Below are positions 19,215 through 29,600 of a stretch of DNA of 64,000 nucleotides, piece by piece; position 1 is the first letter of the stretch, and each line of letters begins with the position of its first letter. Origin of the DNA: Ogataea parapolymorpha DL-1 (Eukaryota > Ascomycota > Pichiomycetes > Pichiales > Pichiaceae); contig NC_027863.1 of the NCBI RefSeq assembly GCF_000187245.1, positions 186,001 to 250,000 on the forward strand, given 5' to 3'. A program made the translations under genes and the position numbers. Below the pieces are notes generated by a model. That model was not told the origin of the DNA, made no database searches, and worked only from the letters and a program-made list of their open reading frames with translations.

Positions 19215-19712
19215 TCATTTATTGTCCGATCGCCAGAACCCCTGGTGGTCCTGTAGAATTTCAGCCTCGAGCTCTGCCACGGGGCCGACCACCCGAATCG
19301 GCTTTTGCCCCGCCTTAATCACTTCTCGGCAACTAAGCGACATGGTCATGTTCTCCTCTGCGGCACCCGTTACCTCCAGCAAGCGAGTCTCTGCTACGCC
19401 GTATACGATCTGTCCAATATTGGCCCAATACGCGGATCCTGCGCACATACAACACGGCTCAAAAGTCGTGTATAGAGTGCAGTTCCACAGAAACTCCGGC
19501 CCGAATTTACGATACGCCTCTCTACACAGCGTCGACTCCGCGTGGTTCAAGGTGTCGACGTTGCCTTGCTCCAAAAGCACCTCCTTGTGCGGGCCTACCA
19601 GGATGCACCCAAACGGATGCCGACCTTCCGCTTTGGCCCTCTGAGCAACAGCAATGCAAAGGCGCAGATTCGCGACAACCTCGTCTCTGCCGGGTTCTGT
19701 TCGAGTGAGCAT
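19215..19712 (-). CDS. Cytidine deaminase-fold nucleobase deaminase (guanine deaminase-like)
   Basis: Zinc-dependent hydrolytic deaminase of 165 residues. The catalytic signature is complete: H57-A58-E59 and P86-C87-x-x-C90, the last inside FEPCCMCAGSAYWANIGQIVYG. The spacing, the SxYWA segment and the C-terminal QGFW resemble the bacterial guanine/ammeline deaminase type (NE0047-like) rather than yeast cytosine deaminase Fcy1, dCMP deaminase or the tRNA deaminase Tad2. It probably acts in the cytosol on a purine or related base; the substrate is not visible from sequence. Its start codon lies 73 bp from the divergent RDH54 start. Could be an old bacterial acquisition. The fold is secure, the function only approximate. 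Confidence 0.8.
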   Translation of the reverse strand: MLTRTEPGRDEVVANLRLCIAVAQRAKAEGRHPFGCILVGPHKEVLLEQGNVDTLNHAESTLCREAYRKFGPEFLWNCTLYTTFEPCCMCAGSAYWANIGQIVYGVAETRLLEVTGAAEENMTMSLSCREVIKAGQKPIRVVGPVAELEAEILQDHQGFWRSDNK

Positions 19713-19772
19713 GCTGAAAAATCAAATTTCAGTTTTTCTGGTGCATGGGTGCAGGATTTTTATTTTCACTTT

Positions 19773-19778
19773 ACGCGT
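19773..19778. promoter_or_regulatory. MluI cell-cycle box (ACGCGT)
   Basis: Perfect ACGCGT in the 73-bp divergent spacer, 7 bp before the RDH54 ATG. MBF uses this element at DNA repair and replication genes in budding yeasts. The position so near the start codon is unusual, so function is uncertain. Confidence 0.4.
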
Positions 19779-19785
19779 CCGTCCA

Positions 19786-22110
19786 ATGTCGCGATACAAC
19801 GTCCTATGGCGCAAGCAGACGCAGCGGAAGAACAAGACGTGGGACGGCGACGGCGTACTGGCCGTGGTCAACGACGAGGGCATTGTGCGCGACGACTCGG
19901 GCAATTTTCTTGCGAGAGTCAAGAACTGCTCAAAAGTGATCCACAACGGGGTGTTTAGAGGCGGCAGCTACGAGTTCGAGCTGGACGGCGACGAGCCCAT
20001 TGACGAGCCGTCCGCTCCGGTACCGGCAACCCGCGCAGTCTCGGCCCCGCTTCGGAAGGCACCGCCAATGCGCAGCGTCGGCCTGCTTAAACGGCCCAAG
20101 TTAGCTACCAAAAGCGTCTCGGAGCTTGTGTCGACGCCGGCACGAACATCCACGCCGCCTCGTCGAAACACACACTCCTTGCACGACGCGATGGCGCCAG
20201 ACGCTCTGGTGTTGCCGCGCCCGCCCAACGCGGACAGCAGCGCCGTCAGAGACGTCGTGGTGGACCCCGTGCTCGCTGAAAATTTACGGCCGCACCAGAA
20301 AGAAGGTGTTAAATTCATGTACGAGTGTGTGATGGGATTTCGCGACTACGATGGGCACGGCGTGCTGCTGGCAGACAGCATGGGGCTGGGGAAGACGTTG
20401 CAGACGATCGCGCTCGTGTGGACGCTGCTGAAACAGAGCCCTGTAGCAGGAGACGCTCCCGTGGCACGCAAAGTGTTGATCTGCTGTCCCGTGACTCTTG
20501 TGATGAATTGGAAAAAGGAGTTTCGCAAGTGGCTCGGCCCGAACCGTGTGAGCATCCTGGCGCTGAACGGCTCCTCGAATAACGACAAGCAGAATATCCA
20601 GGGTTTCGCAAATACCAACGTCTACCACGTGATGATTATCGGGTACGAAAAAATGCTCACGGTGGCAGACGACGTGGGGTGCATCAAGTTCGACTTAGTG
20701 GTGTGCGACGAGGGCCACCGGCTCAAGAGCGGGAGCAACAAGGTACTCAAGGTATTGGAGTCGCTCGATATTAAGCACCGGGTGCTTCTTTCGGGCACAC
20801 CGATCCAGAATGATCTGACAGAGTTCTACAACGTGGCGAACTTTGTGAACCCCGGCGTGCTGGGCGACTTCAAGAGCTTCCAGCGCAGCTACATGCGGCC
20901 CATCCTGCGTGCTCGCGAGGCGAACTGCACAAACGCGGCGGTGTTGGAGCAGGGCGAGGCTGCCTCGCGCGAGCTCATCGAGCTGACCAAAAAATTCACG
21001 CTGCGGCGAACGATTGAGGAGATCACCAAGTTCCTGCCGCGTCGCTCCGATTACGTGTTGTTTGCACCACCTACAAAGCTCCAGATCAGGCTGTTCGAAT
21101 CGCTACAGAAAACCGCACAGTTTAGTAAGATTCTCAGCGCGGCGCCGGCCAACGACTCACTGCAGCTCATCACGACGTTCCGCAAGATTTGCAACTCGCC
21201 AGCGCTCTTGACCGAGGACGCCATGTTTGCCGGGTTGTGTGGCGTCGACGACTTGCGTGGAGAGCTCGGCAGCAAAGTACGCAGCGCAAAAATCATTCTG
21301 CTGGTGAAGCTCCTCAAAGGCATTTATAAACTCAAGCAGGAGAAAGTTGTTGTTGTGTCAAACTTCACCCAGACACTGGATGTGCTGGAGAAACTGATGA
21401 ACGTGTTGGAGCTGCCGTTCACGCGGCTCGATGGAGCAACACCAGCCAATCTGCGCGACAAAATTGTCTCTGACTTCAACAAGGCCTCCTGGGACATGAG
21501 TTTTGTGTTTCTTCTCAGTGCCAAGTCCGGTGGCATGGGCTTGAATCTCGTTGGAGCATCCAGATTGATCTTATTCGATAACGACTGGAACCCGGCTGTG
21601 GATCTGCAGGCCATGGCCAGAGTCCACCGTGACGGCCAGACAAGACCGGTGCACGTGTACCGGCTACTGACGGCCGGCTGCATCGACGAGAAAATCTTCC
21701 AACGCCAGTTGATCAAGACAAGTCTTAGCGACAAGTTCCTGGACGACTCCACCGACTCGAACGAGAACTTCTTCGACACAACAGACCTCAAAGACCTGTT
21801 TAGCGTGTCGCAAGTAAACTCGAACACGCACATGTTGCTGGACTGCCAATGTCCAGGAGACGGCAGAGAGCTCGAATACGCAGAGCCTGCAAAAATTAAG
21901 CGGGAGCTCAGCTTTATATCTGCTCTTAATTATCAGGACCCAAATATAGATGGGGAGAAGAGAAAGCAGCAGATCAAACGGTGTCTGATGGACTACCGCC
22001 ATTACGACCCGGCCACCGGCGCACGCACGGGCGACCCGGTCATCGATAGCATCATAGACTCCCAGGAGCCCGAAAAACCGGCAATCTCGTACATATTCAT
22101 GAAAAATTAA
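19786..22110 (+). CDS. RDH54: Swi2/Snf2 DNA translocase Rdh54/Tid1 (Rad54B type)
   Basis: Rad54-family translocase that helps Rad51/Dmc1 strand exchange and removes recombinases from duplex DNA. It has 774 residues. The N-terminal motif YNVLWRKQTQRKNKTWDGDG is typical of Rdh54/Rad54B. Walker A DSMGLGKT lies near 196-203, the DEGH box at 308-311, the motif III-like LLSGTPIQNDL follows, and the helicase C half includes KSGGMGLNLVGA and ARVHRDGQ. I start at MSRYNVLW; the frame is open further upstream, but that would run into the divergent deaminase gene. GC and codon use are richer than in the genes to its left. Its stop lies 8 bp from the convergent VMS1 stop. Confidence 0.93.
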   Translation: MSRYNVLWRKQTQRKNKTWDGDGVLAVVNDEGIVRDDSGNFLARVKNCSKVIHNGVFRGGSYEFELDGDEPIDEPSAPVPATRAVSAPLRKAPPMRSVGLLKRPKLATKSVSELVSTPARTSTPPRRNTHSLHDAMAPDALVLPRPPNADSSAVRDVVVDPVLAENLRPHQKEGVKFMYECVMGFRDYDGHGVLLADSMGLGKTLQTIALVWTLLKQSPVAGDAPVARKVLICCPVTLVMNWKKEFRKWLGPNRVSILALNGSSNNDKQNIQGFANTNVYHVMIIGYEKMLTVADDVGCIKFDLVVCDEGHRLKSGSNKVLKVLESLDIKHRVLLSGTPIQNDLTEFYNVANFVNPGVLGDFKSFQRSYMRPILRAREANCTNAAVLEQGEAASRELIELTKKFTLRRTIEEITKFLPRRSDYVLFAPPTKLQIRLFESLQKTAQFSKILSAAPANDSLQLITTFRKICNSPALLTEDAMFAGLCGVDDLRGELGSKVRSAKIILLVKLLKGIYKLKQEKVVVVSNFTQTLDVLEKLMNVLELPFTRLDGATPANLRDKIVSDFNKASWDMSFVFLLSAKSGGMGLNLVGASRLILFDNDWNPAVDLQAMARVHRDGQTRPVHVYRLLTAGCIDEKIFQRQLIKTSLSDKFLDDSTDSNENFFDTTDLKDLFSVSQVNSNTHMLLDCQCPGDGRELEYAEPAKIKRELSFISALNYQDPNIDGEKRKQQIKRCLMDYRHYDPATGARTGDPVIDSIIDSQEPEKPAISYIFMKN

Positions 22111-22118
22111 TTGCTTCG

Positions 22119-23785
22119 CTATTTACCCAGCTTGCCTAGACGTGCCTCTGCAGCACGAGCGCGCTGTTCGCGCAGCACGCGCATTCTCTGTTCGGGCGTT
22201 AGCGAGTTAAGGTTCTGCTGCTCAGTGATCCCGAGCGGCCTTCCACGGCCAAATTGCCTGCTATGCTCCTCCTCTGCTTCCTGCTTGGCCTTCTCAAGCT
22301 GCTCGTCTATAAGCCTTTTGGACTCTTCGTCACTCTGTCTTTTTTCTTCACTAAGAATTCTTTCCACTTCCTCCTTCGTCATTGGCTCCTTCACTCTCGC
22401 CGCTTCCCAGTCGCAGTAGTCCTCTCCCAAAATATTTCTAGCCACCTGGAAAGAGTATCTAGCATGCTGCGAAGCAAGTTCGTAAGCTGTGCGGCCGTGG
22501 CGGTTCTTGATTGCTGGGTCGGCTTTCAGGTTCACCAGTAGGACCTGACACATGTGGCTGAGCTTGCTGGCAGCCGCGAAATGCAACATGGTCGGTGTGT
22601 TGGCGTATTCTGTCTCTGGTTGCAATTCCATGTTCACGTCAATTTTATTTTTTTCACAAACGAAATTAGAGCCGGAGCTTTTGACCGCTTGAGCAGACTG
22701 ACCAGCTCCCTGGAAACCTCTATTTCCGGTGACTCCTGTTTGGCCGTCGTCGACTGCTTCTGGATCCGGCTTCGGGCGAGAGCTTCCTGCTGACGCTGTT
22801 CGCGCTCCACCTCGTCTTTCCGTGCCTTAGGCAGGTCCAGTATCTTCAAATAGCAGAGTTCAATCCAGGCTCGTTTAAGCTCAGATGATGTTGGTCTCTT
22901 CGTGGTGAAAGGGAAATGTCTGACTCGCGGATCGTCATTTTGAATCGGAGAGTTTGGATACCCAACGATGATTTTGTGCGACGCCGATCCGCTCGCCTTG
23001 ATGAATATATACTCGCATCCATCCAGCTCCTTCTTCCACTCGGCCAACAAATTACGAACATCCTGCTGCAATGCCTGTTCGTTGTATCTTCTCAGCGTTG
23101 AACCGGCACTTTTGGCCTTTCCCTTAGCATTGTCACTAGCGTTCTGTGCTCCTCCTTGTTTCCGTCTCGTTGTGTATCTATGGAACGTCTTGTGGTGTAA
23201 AACCCGCACGCTTTGCATTCTCAGTTCCTCTGCCGACCCACTGTTTCCTTTGGTGTTGATTCTTTCGTGAGAGATAATGGCTCCTGCGAAATGGCCTCCT
23301 CCCAGCATGAATAGGGCGCTCTTGCCGGAGCCCAATGTTGCAAGTTTTTTTAGGTTCTCTAATGGCTCTTCGTTCTGTGCATTCAGCACTGTCTTATAGG
23401 CACCAAAACAAAGTCCGGCATCGAGCAACGAGCTCTGAAATAGGACAAACGGCGACTGTGTGTTGAGGTAGCTGACAGAAGACTCCTCGTCCTCAGAGTC
23501 ACTTTCCGACCCAGATATACTCAGCTGGTCCATCATGTCCTCAAATTGGGCCTCGCTCACTGTAGTGAGCCCGGCGGACGATCTCTTGCGGTTGAATCGC
23601 TCAAAATCGTCTTCTTCGTCCCTGGGCTTGGGCCTCGAAATATAGCCAATATTCGATGCCAGTTCCTGTTCCTTGGGCTTCGCCTCCAGCGTGTGCGAGT
23701 CAAAGTACATGAGCTCCAAAGAGCTGAGCACGGACTTGCTCAGATTGAATATATACAAGTCTGAGATGTCAAAAGAATGTGTCAT
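22119..23785 (-). CDS. VMS1: Vms1/ANKZF1 peptidyl-tRNA hydrolase, frame broken at an A7 run
   Basis: Vms1 releases nascent chains from stalled 60S subunits and recruits Cdc48. The first frame (23785-22634, 383 aa) contains the VLRF1 domain with GGGHFAGAI and TTRRKQGGAQ; Gln214 is the presumed catalytic residue. It ends in VKKIKLT and a stop. The next frame continues the same protein: KNKIDVNMEL, an ankyrin part (TPTMLHFAAASK, GRTAYELA), a coiled coil, and a C-terminal REQRARAAEAR that fits the Cdc48-binding consensus R-x5-A-A-x2-R. One extra A in the seven-A run at 22654-22648 would join them. The second frame lacks its own plausible ATG start (GTG first). The N-terminal C2H2 finger expected in the family is not visible. 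A sequence error, slippage or real decay are all possible. Confidence 0.88.
22648..22654 (-). other. VMS1: Frame break in VMS1 at A7
   Basis: The coding strand reads GTG AAA AAA ATA AAA TTG ACG TGA. An eighth A would give VKKNKIDVNMEL and continue into the ankyrin region. An alternative but less convincing repair point is the A4 run about 25 nt upstream. Confidence 0.7.
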
Positions 23786-23865
23786 AGAAAATTAAATTAA
23801 AAGGATTTTAAATAATCATTTAATTATAAATTCTTATGTTCAATTCTTATATTTAATTCTTATCT

Positions 23866-25005
23866 ATGAGACTCGGGATAATTTTCTCTTTGATTTCATC
23901 AGTGGTCTCGCTGCCATTTTTGGATGGCTGGCCACAATTGAGCTTACCTAGTGCACTGCATAGCTCTATTGCAAAAACGGACGCCTTGGGGCTTTACCCT
24001 CTGCACAAGAGACTGGTGAGAATAGAAAGTCTCAGTTTCCAAGAACAAGATGCTTCTGAATACATTGCTGAGTATCTCGAGAGTTTGGGACTGACGGTCG
24101 AAACAATAAGCTCCCAAGGACGAAACAACATCTACGCTTATCTGGGAAGTACAAGAGATACTAAAGTGCTGCTCACCTCCCACATAGACACTGTGCCCCC
24201 ATACATTGAATACTACGACGATGGAGACAAAATATATGGCCGTGGCTCGTGCGATGCGAAGGGCTCGGTGGCTGCTCAAATCACCGCATTCACGGAACTT
24301 TACGAACAGAATAAAGTGCAGGAGGGCGACATTGCACTGCTTTTCGTTGTTGGAGAGGAAACGGGGGGCGATGGCATGTTGACGGTGGACAAGGAAATAG
24401 ACGCTAATTGGGATATGGTTGTCTTTGGTGAGCCAACAGAAAACAAGCTTGCAGTTGGCCATAAAGGTGTCTACTATTTCAAAATCCAAGTTTACGGGCT
24501 CTCTTCGCACTCTGGATATCCAGAGCTAGGGAAAGATGCAAACAACGAGCTCATCAAAATAATGTACGAGATCTCCACTGCCGAGTGGCCTTCGGACGAG
24601 CTTTTGGGTCCTACGACCGTAAACATCGGACTGATCAACGCAGGAACAGCAGCAAACGTGGTTTCTCCAATTGCCGAGTGCGAAGTCCTTATGAGAGTGA
24701 GCGTGAAATCTGACGAGATTCAGAAGATCGTCGACGACATTCTGGAGAAATACCAAGACGTTGAGGTAACTGTCATTCAGAAGGCAGACCCTACTTACCT
24801 TGACTACGACGTGCCAGGGTTCGACACCATGCTGGCCGCCTACTTCACGGACGTGCCTAATCTAACACAGCGTGGATTCAAAAGATATTTGTATGGGCCA
24901 GGCTCGATACTAGTCGCCCACGGAGACAATGAGTACGTTACTCACGAGAGCTTGGAGGACGCTGTCGAGGGATACAAAAAACTTGTCGCGTATGGACTTA
25001 AATGA
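23866..25005 (+). CDS. Secreted or vacuolar M20-family metallopeptidase
   Basis: Predicted di-zinc amidohydrolase/carboxypeptidase of the ArgE/DapE/CPG2 type, 379 residues. It begins with a clear signal peptide (MRLGIIFSLISSVVSLPF), so it is likely to enter the secretory pathway, unlike cytosolic relatives. Metal and catalytic residues are present: His106 and Asp108 (SHIDTV), Asp130 (GRGSCDAKG), Glu164-Glu165 (VGEETGG), a further Glu in VFGEPTEN, and a late His in HGDNEYVTHE. The lid/dimerisation domain lies roughly at 190-290 (HKGVYYFKIQVYG onward). No membrane anchor is seen, in contrast to yeast Cps1. The substrate is unknown. It is divergent from VMS1 across 80 bp and followed by a long gene-free region. 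Confidence 0.85.
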   Translation: MRLGIIFSLISSVVSLPFLDGWPQLSLPSALHSSIAKTDALGLYPLHKRLVRIESLSFQEQDASEYIAEYLESLGLTVETISSQGRNNIYAYLGSTRDTKVLLTSHIDTVPPYIEYYDDGDKIYGRGSCDAKGSVAAQITAFTELYEQNKVQEGDIALLFVVGEETGGDGMLTVDKEIDANWDMVVFGEPTENKLAVGHKGVYYFKIQVYGLSSHSGYPELGKDANNELIKIMYEISTAEWPSDELLGPTTVNIGLINAGTAANVVSPIAECEVLMRVSVKSDEIQKIVDDILEKYQDVEVTVIQKADPTYLDYDVPGFDTMLAAYFTDVPNLTQRGFKRYLYGPGSILVAHGDNEYVTHESLEDAVEGYKKLVAYGLK

Positions 25006-25727
25006 TGTATTCCATTTCTATATCCATGAAAAGTCGGCATGCTCTTCACGGACTCAAACCAGGAACTTTATATAGCGACGTCAATCCCATATTCGTAGAG
25101 TGTGAGGATATCTGTCGCATAATGAAGTAAATGTAAAAATAAAATTTTAGATTTTTTTAGTGTGCATGGTGCCGCTGGGAGACTTACGTAACTAATTATG
25201 CCTACCGTCGCCCTGAATTAGAAGTTAGCGACCTGTACCTCAATTACTACCAGCAGGTGGGTAAATTGGGGTGTAATGCTGTACAAAACAAACAACACAT
25301 ACTAGAGTTACATTAAATGTTTCGTTTGACTCAGTCCGAGTACTCGAAGCCAAGTAGCTACTAAACTATTCTGAAAAGCTGACCTAAGGGAGAATGATAT
25401 CCAGCTTGTGGATTCTCTCTGGAGGAAGTACTAGTCTGTATTCTGTTCCAGCAGATTAACAGATTTTCACGGATTAATACTATCACGCATCAACCAGGTC
25501 CAACCGTCTCTCGAATGATTATCGACTCGTTTACTCTATCGCTTTTAGAGCTAGATAGGAAGGTGATGGTACTATCCTGAGATCCAAATTAGCTGGCCTA
25601 TACTGAGCATTCGTATCATTTCTATTTGAAAGATCCTGATAATCAATCACTCCGTCCTAACTAGGATAATCTTTGCAGTATTGAAAAGTAAGGAATTTTT
25701 TTATTTTTTTCAGATCTATATACTCAC
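25006..25727. other. Orphan gene-free region between M20 peptidase and RBP95-like gene
   Basis: 722 bp, AT-rich, with no open frame of note. TTACGTAA occurs at 25186-25193, CCTAACTAGG near 25657, and a pyrimidine-rich TTTTTTTCAG lies shortly before the downstream ATG. No tRNA cloverleaf, LTR ends or known ncRNA was recognised. An unannotated ncRNA or remnant is possible but unsupported. Confidence 0.45.
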
Positions 25728-26642
25728 ATGTCTGAGCCAGCCTGGAAACGTCTTGGTCTGAAGATCAAAGAAACTGTGGAAAATGACCCGCTGGGGATCA
25801 CGAAGGTGAACATCATCAAGAAACGAAAGGCCGAGCCTGGGCCAAACACAGAGAAGAAGCCTCCCAAGAGAAAGAAGCTACCTAAAAACGAGCGTCCGCC
25901 GCCGCCAGAAAAGGATCAGCTGAAGTATCTTCGACAATACCATGAAGATCGGGCAAACTGGAAATTTTCCAAGGCCAAACAGACCTGGATTCTCAAAAAT
26001 CTCAAGAATATTCCTCAAGAGTATGACGAAGCTCTGAAATCGTATATTGCCAGTGTGCAAGGCGGATCGAGAGACCGAGTGAAAGACGAGATGATGGCCG
26101 TGGTGGACAAATGGAATAAAGCTGCTCGTAGGGCTCTTGAGGAGATGCAGAAGGGTTCAGAGAGTGCTGAGGAGAGCGAACAAAAGGAGGACGAGAAGGA
26201 CGAGAAGGACGAGGAGCACAAAAATAGAGAGGCGGAGGATGACACCAAAGAGAAAGATGGAAAGAAGGATGCTGCCGAGGAGGACATTCCAGATTATGAT
26301 TTTGTTATGCGGGCCAAGGCGCTGGTGGAGGTGATTACTAAGGAGCAGGTGTTGGTGGAGGGAATGGCCGGAGACAGCCTTGAAGAAGGCGACAAACAGC
26401 ACTTGGACGGACAGAAAGAGGTTGAGGCGGTGAACCCGATGATAGTGGAGGAGGTGGATGTCCAGGAATACGTTGGGGACGAGGACGAACAGTTGGAGGT
26501 GAAAGCAAAATCTGAGGACACTGAGGTTGTCGAAGAAGCCGAGGAAAAACATAAAGAGAAGGCCAAGAAGGCCAAGAAGACGAAGAAAGATAAGAGAGTC
26601 AAGAAGGAGAAGAAAGACAGGATCAAGGAAAAAGCACAATAA
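25728..26642 (+). CDS. RBP95: WKF-domain protein, probable 60S biogenesis factor Rbp95
   Basis: A highly charged nucleolar-type protein of 304 residues. The WKF domain (DUF2373) spans about 62-125, with YHEDRANWKFSKAKQTWILK as its core and NIPQEYDEALKSYIASVQG following. This resembles yeast YCR016W/Rbp95 and human C7orf50. Rbp95 is reported to act in early pre-60S assembly. Lys-rich tracts in the N-terminal 55 residues and a Lys/Glu-rich tail fit nucleolar localisation; the middle is acidic. The stop codon TAA shares bases with an ATG of the next frame, so CAND1 follows almost without a gap. The family is clear; the exact ortholog name is inferred. Confidence 0.75.
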   Translation: MSEPAWKRLGLKIKETVENDPLGITKVNIIKKRKAEPGPNTEKKPPKRKKLPKNERPPPPEKDQLKYLRQYHEDRANWKFSKAKQTWILKNLKNIPQEYDEALKSYIASVQGGSRDRVKDEMMAVVDKWNKAARRALEEMQKGSESAEESEQKEDEKDEKDEEHKNREAEDDTKEKDGKKDAAEEDIPDYDFVMRAKALVEVITKEQVLVEGMAGDSLEEGDKQHLDGQKEVEAVNPMIVEEVDVQEYVGDEDEQLEVKAKSEDTEVVEEAEEKHKEKAKKAKKTKKDKRVKKEKKDRIKEKAQ

Positions 26643-26695
26643 TGGTAGCATGTAGCAGTCTGTATAATAGTCGATCGACGCGAGTGAAAAAAGTA

Positions 26696-29600
26696 ATGCG
26701 CTTTTTTATTGAAGACCTCTTCACCCAAACCAGAGATACAGACCCAGATCTGCGGTTTATGGCCCTCAATGACCTCGAGAAGGAAATCGTGAGCAACCCA
26801 GACGCGTTTTCGAGCGAGGCCCGGATCCAGTACGCCAAGATTCTTCTTCACTGTCTTGACGACGAGTTCCCCGAGGTTCGCACACAGGCATTGAAATGCT
26901 TTGAGACTCTTACTCCACGCCTTGGCGGCTACGTGGTGTCTGTAGTGGCCGCTTTGAGCAAGAAGAAGCCCGAGAAAGTCTCCATCACCTCCACTATCTA
27001 CACAATGGCGATCCACAACGTTTTGAAGAATTTCGTTGCCAACGAGTCTGTGGCGCGCGACGTGGCGAACTGCGTGTTGGGTGAGGTGTTTGAGGTGGGG
27101 AATACCGCTTTTTACACCACCATAGACTATATTGAGATCGTGACCGACCTCATTGAATATCTGGGCAAATACCTGACTACTGCGCAATTAAACAACATAG
27201 CCGAGCTGCTGGCCAAGGCCTGCTACGGAGCAGACATAGTGATTGCAAAAAAATCCGTTTTGGCTCTCGGACTGGTGGCTAGAAACTTCACCTCTGTCGA
27301 ACAGCTGCAAAAGCTCATTTCCCTAATCAACAAAACCACTACACACAAACAACAGGACACAACACTAAAGGTGCTGAGCAATCTTGTGCGCTCGAATGCC
27401 AAGCTGATGGCGCAGATCGTCCAGCAGGTCCACCCTACTGTGCTCAATGGACTATATCTGGATACACTTGGCGAGCCCGACGACGACTTCGACGCCCAGC
27501 AGGAGACGGAGGAGACCCGTGCTGAGGCGCTCGGGTGTCTGGTGGCCATGTTTGAGTGTCTTCCGATGGAAGAGTATGTTTCTGGGTCGCTGGAACTGGC
27601 CGCACGCTTTATTGGTTACAATCCGTACAAAGATGACGCAGAGGAGGAACTGGAGGAGGAGGACGAGTACGAGCTTTCTGATCTTGATGAAGATGACGAC
27701 GACGATGGATCTGGACTTTCGTGGAAGCTTCGACGTGAGTCTGCTAGACTGGTCAGTGTTATCCTAGAAAAACATCCGTTGGCTCTCACGACGGTTTTCC
27801 AGTCTGTCTTTGAGCCTCTCTTGGGCCAGCTACAGGACGACAATGGAGCGGTTGTGTCGGAGGCCTTACGAACGCTCACAAAAATATTCCGCTTCAGTGT
27901 CCAGGACGGTCCGTACTACACATTGAAATTCTTCAACTCCTTGAATGACTACGCCAGCGGCCGTCGGGGATCAGATGTCAGCATGCAGAGCGACGAGGAC
28001 CCGTCTATTTATCTGGGCAGCAAAAGCGCAGACATCTGCGAGTCGTTCAGCAAACTGCTTGTGGCGAAGAACTCGTCAAAACTATCGTTGCTGTACGACT
28101 TTTTTGTGGAGTTTTCCAACGCGACAGATGGCTGCGAAGCACAATGGACGCCGGCATTGATGAACAAGCTATTGGATTTGAGAGAATCCAGCATCACTTC
28201 TGAGGTGATCAAGTTCTACGCGGCAGTTCTAAAGAAGTATTCTTTGACAGACCTTGGAAGCAGCTCCCAGAGAATCATTGCCGACATTGTTGGCTGCGTG
28301 GCATCCTCGTCCAATCATGAGCTCGTGCTGGAGACTCTGGGATTGCTCACCGAGGTGCTCGAGCACGAGCCGGGTGCCCAGCTTCCGAGCGTCGAAAAGG
28401 CACTCATCGAAAAAGCCTCCAACAAAAACTACTCGACGGAGATCCGGCAAAAGGCGCTCGTCTGTCTATGCTCACTGGTCACCAAGTCGGAGGTTTTGGA
28501 TTTGCAAACTGCGTTGAAAGTGTTTGTGGACACCATAACGGTCGAGTTTCTGGTGGCTGTGGACCTGCAGTGTATTGAGACTATAGTTTCTCGGATTCCA
28601 CAAAGCCTGTCTAGTGACTGGTATCATCCGATAATTTTGCAATTGGTTGAATATCTGACAATTTCCGAGCTCCAAGCTCAGAGTTTGAACACATTGGCTA
28701 GTCTGGCAGCCTACCTGGACGAAAAGGACGGTCTGTTGGCATTTGATCGCATTGTTGTGGCCAGCGAGGCCGGGAAAATCGCTTCGGAAAATGCAGTGTG
28801 CGTGTGCAAGATCTTGAGCGTGCTGGCTACCAAGATAGCTGTTCCCGACGTCGATCGACTCATTGGTTTGCTAGTGCAGTTCTCAAAAGCCCCTAGCTTT
28901 GACCAGAACACACTGGCTGACCTCACCAATGCCATACTAAGCCAAAAACCTGCCAAGCAGTTTATTGAGGTTGTGCTGCAACATGGCACACATAGCGACC
29001 CAAACGTGTCCAAGATTCTGGGTCTGGTAAGCGTGAGCGACAAAAACTTTGCCTCCATTGAGGAGACACTACAGAATTTGAACAATAACGAAAACGTGCT
29101 GTTTTCCATCACGTTCCTGGACCAGGTCTCCAAATCCATGGATCTCGAAGTTGGACTGGCGCCATTTGTGCGTCATCTCGACGATGACGAAGAGATCAAA
29201 AACGCTGCTATCTCTGCGATCGCCACTATCGTCTCTCGCAACCCGGAAAAATATCTGGACGAGTTGACAAAACAGATCGAGTTGGGGGCCACAGTTCCCA
29301 TGCTGCATGCTCTAAAGATCGCTCTGCAAAAGATCAATCTCGACACGGCATCCTCCAAGCATCTATTCAATATGCTACTCAAATCCGAGCTTGAAAAGAC
29401 GGACGCTGTGGAAGCAGCAGCTGCCATAATTGCTCTTCTTGCAGTCCACGACTCGTTGCTGCCGGAAATGTGCTCTATTTTGTCTTCCAGCCCGTCACGG
29501 ACACAGAAACTGGTGCTGGGATCCACCACCAAGCAGGTGCTTGTTGACCCGTCGTTGGAGTCAGACTTGGTCTTACTGTCCAGGTACCTTGAGCTAACGT

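Noticed and set aside
25040..25090. tRNA-like T-arm (GACTCAAACC) in the orphan region
   Set aside because: No complete cloverleaf or acceptor stem could be drawn around it.
25657..25727. 5' UTR intron before the RBP95-like gene (CTAAC and TTTTTTTCAG signals)
   Set aside because: No convincing GTAAGT donor at a fitting distance, and branch-to-acceptor spacing unlike the five introns found here.
26642..26695. CAND1 start at ATG 26642
   Set aside because: It overlaps the RBP95 stop codon and adds a Ser/Arg-rich stretch without family likeness; ATG 26696 fits the first HEAT repeat.
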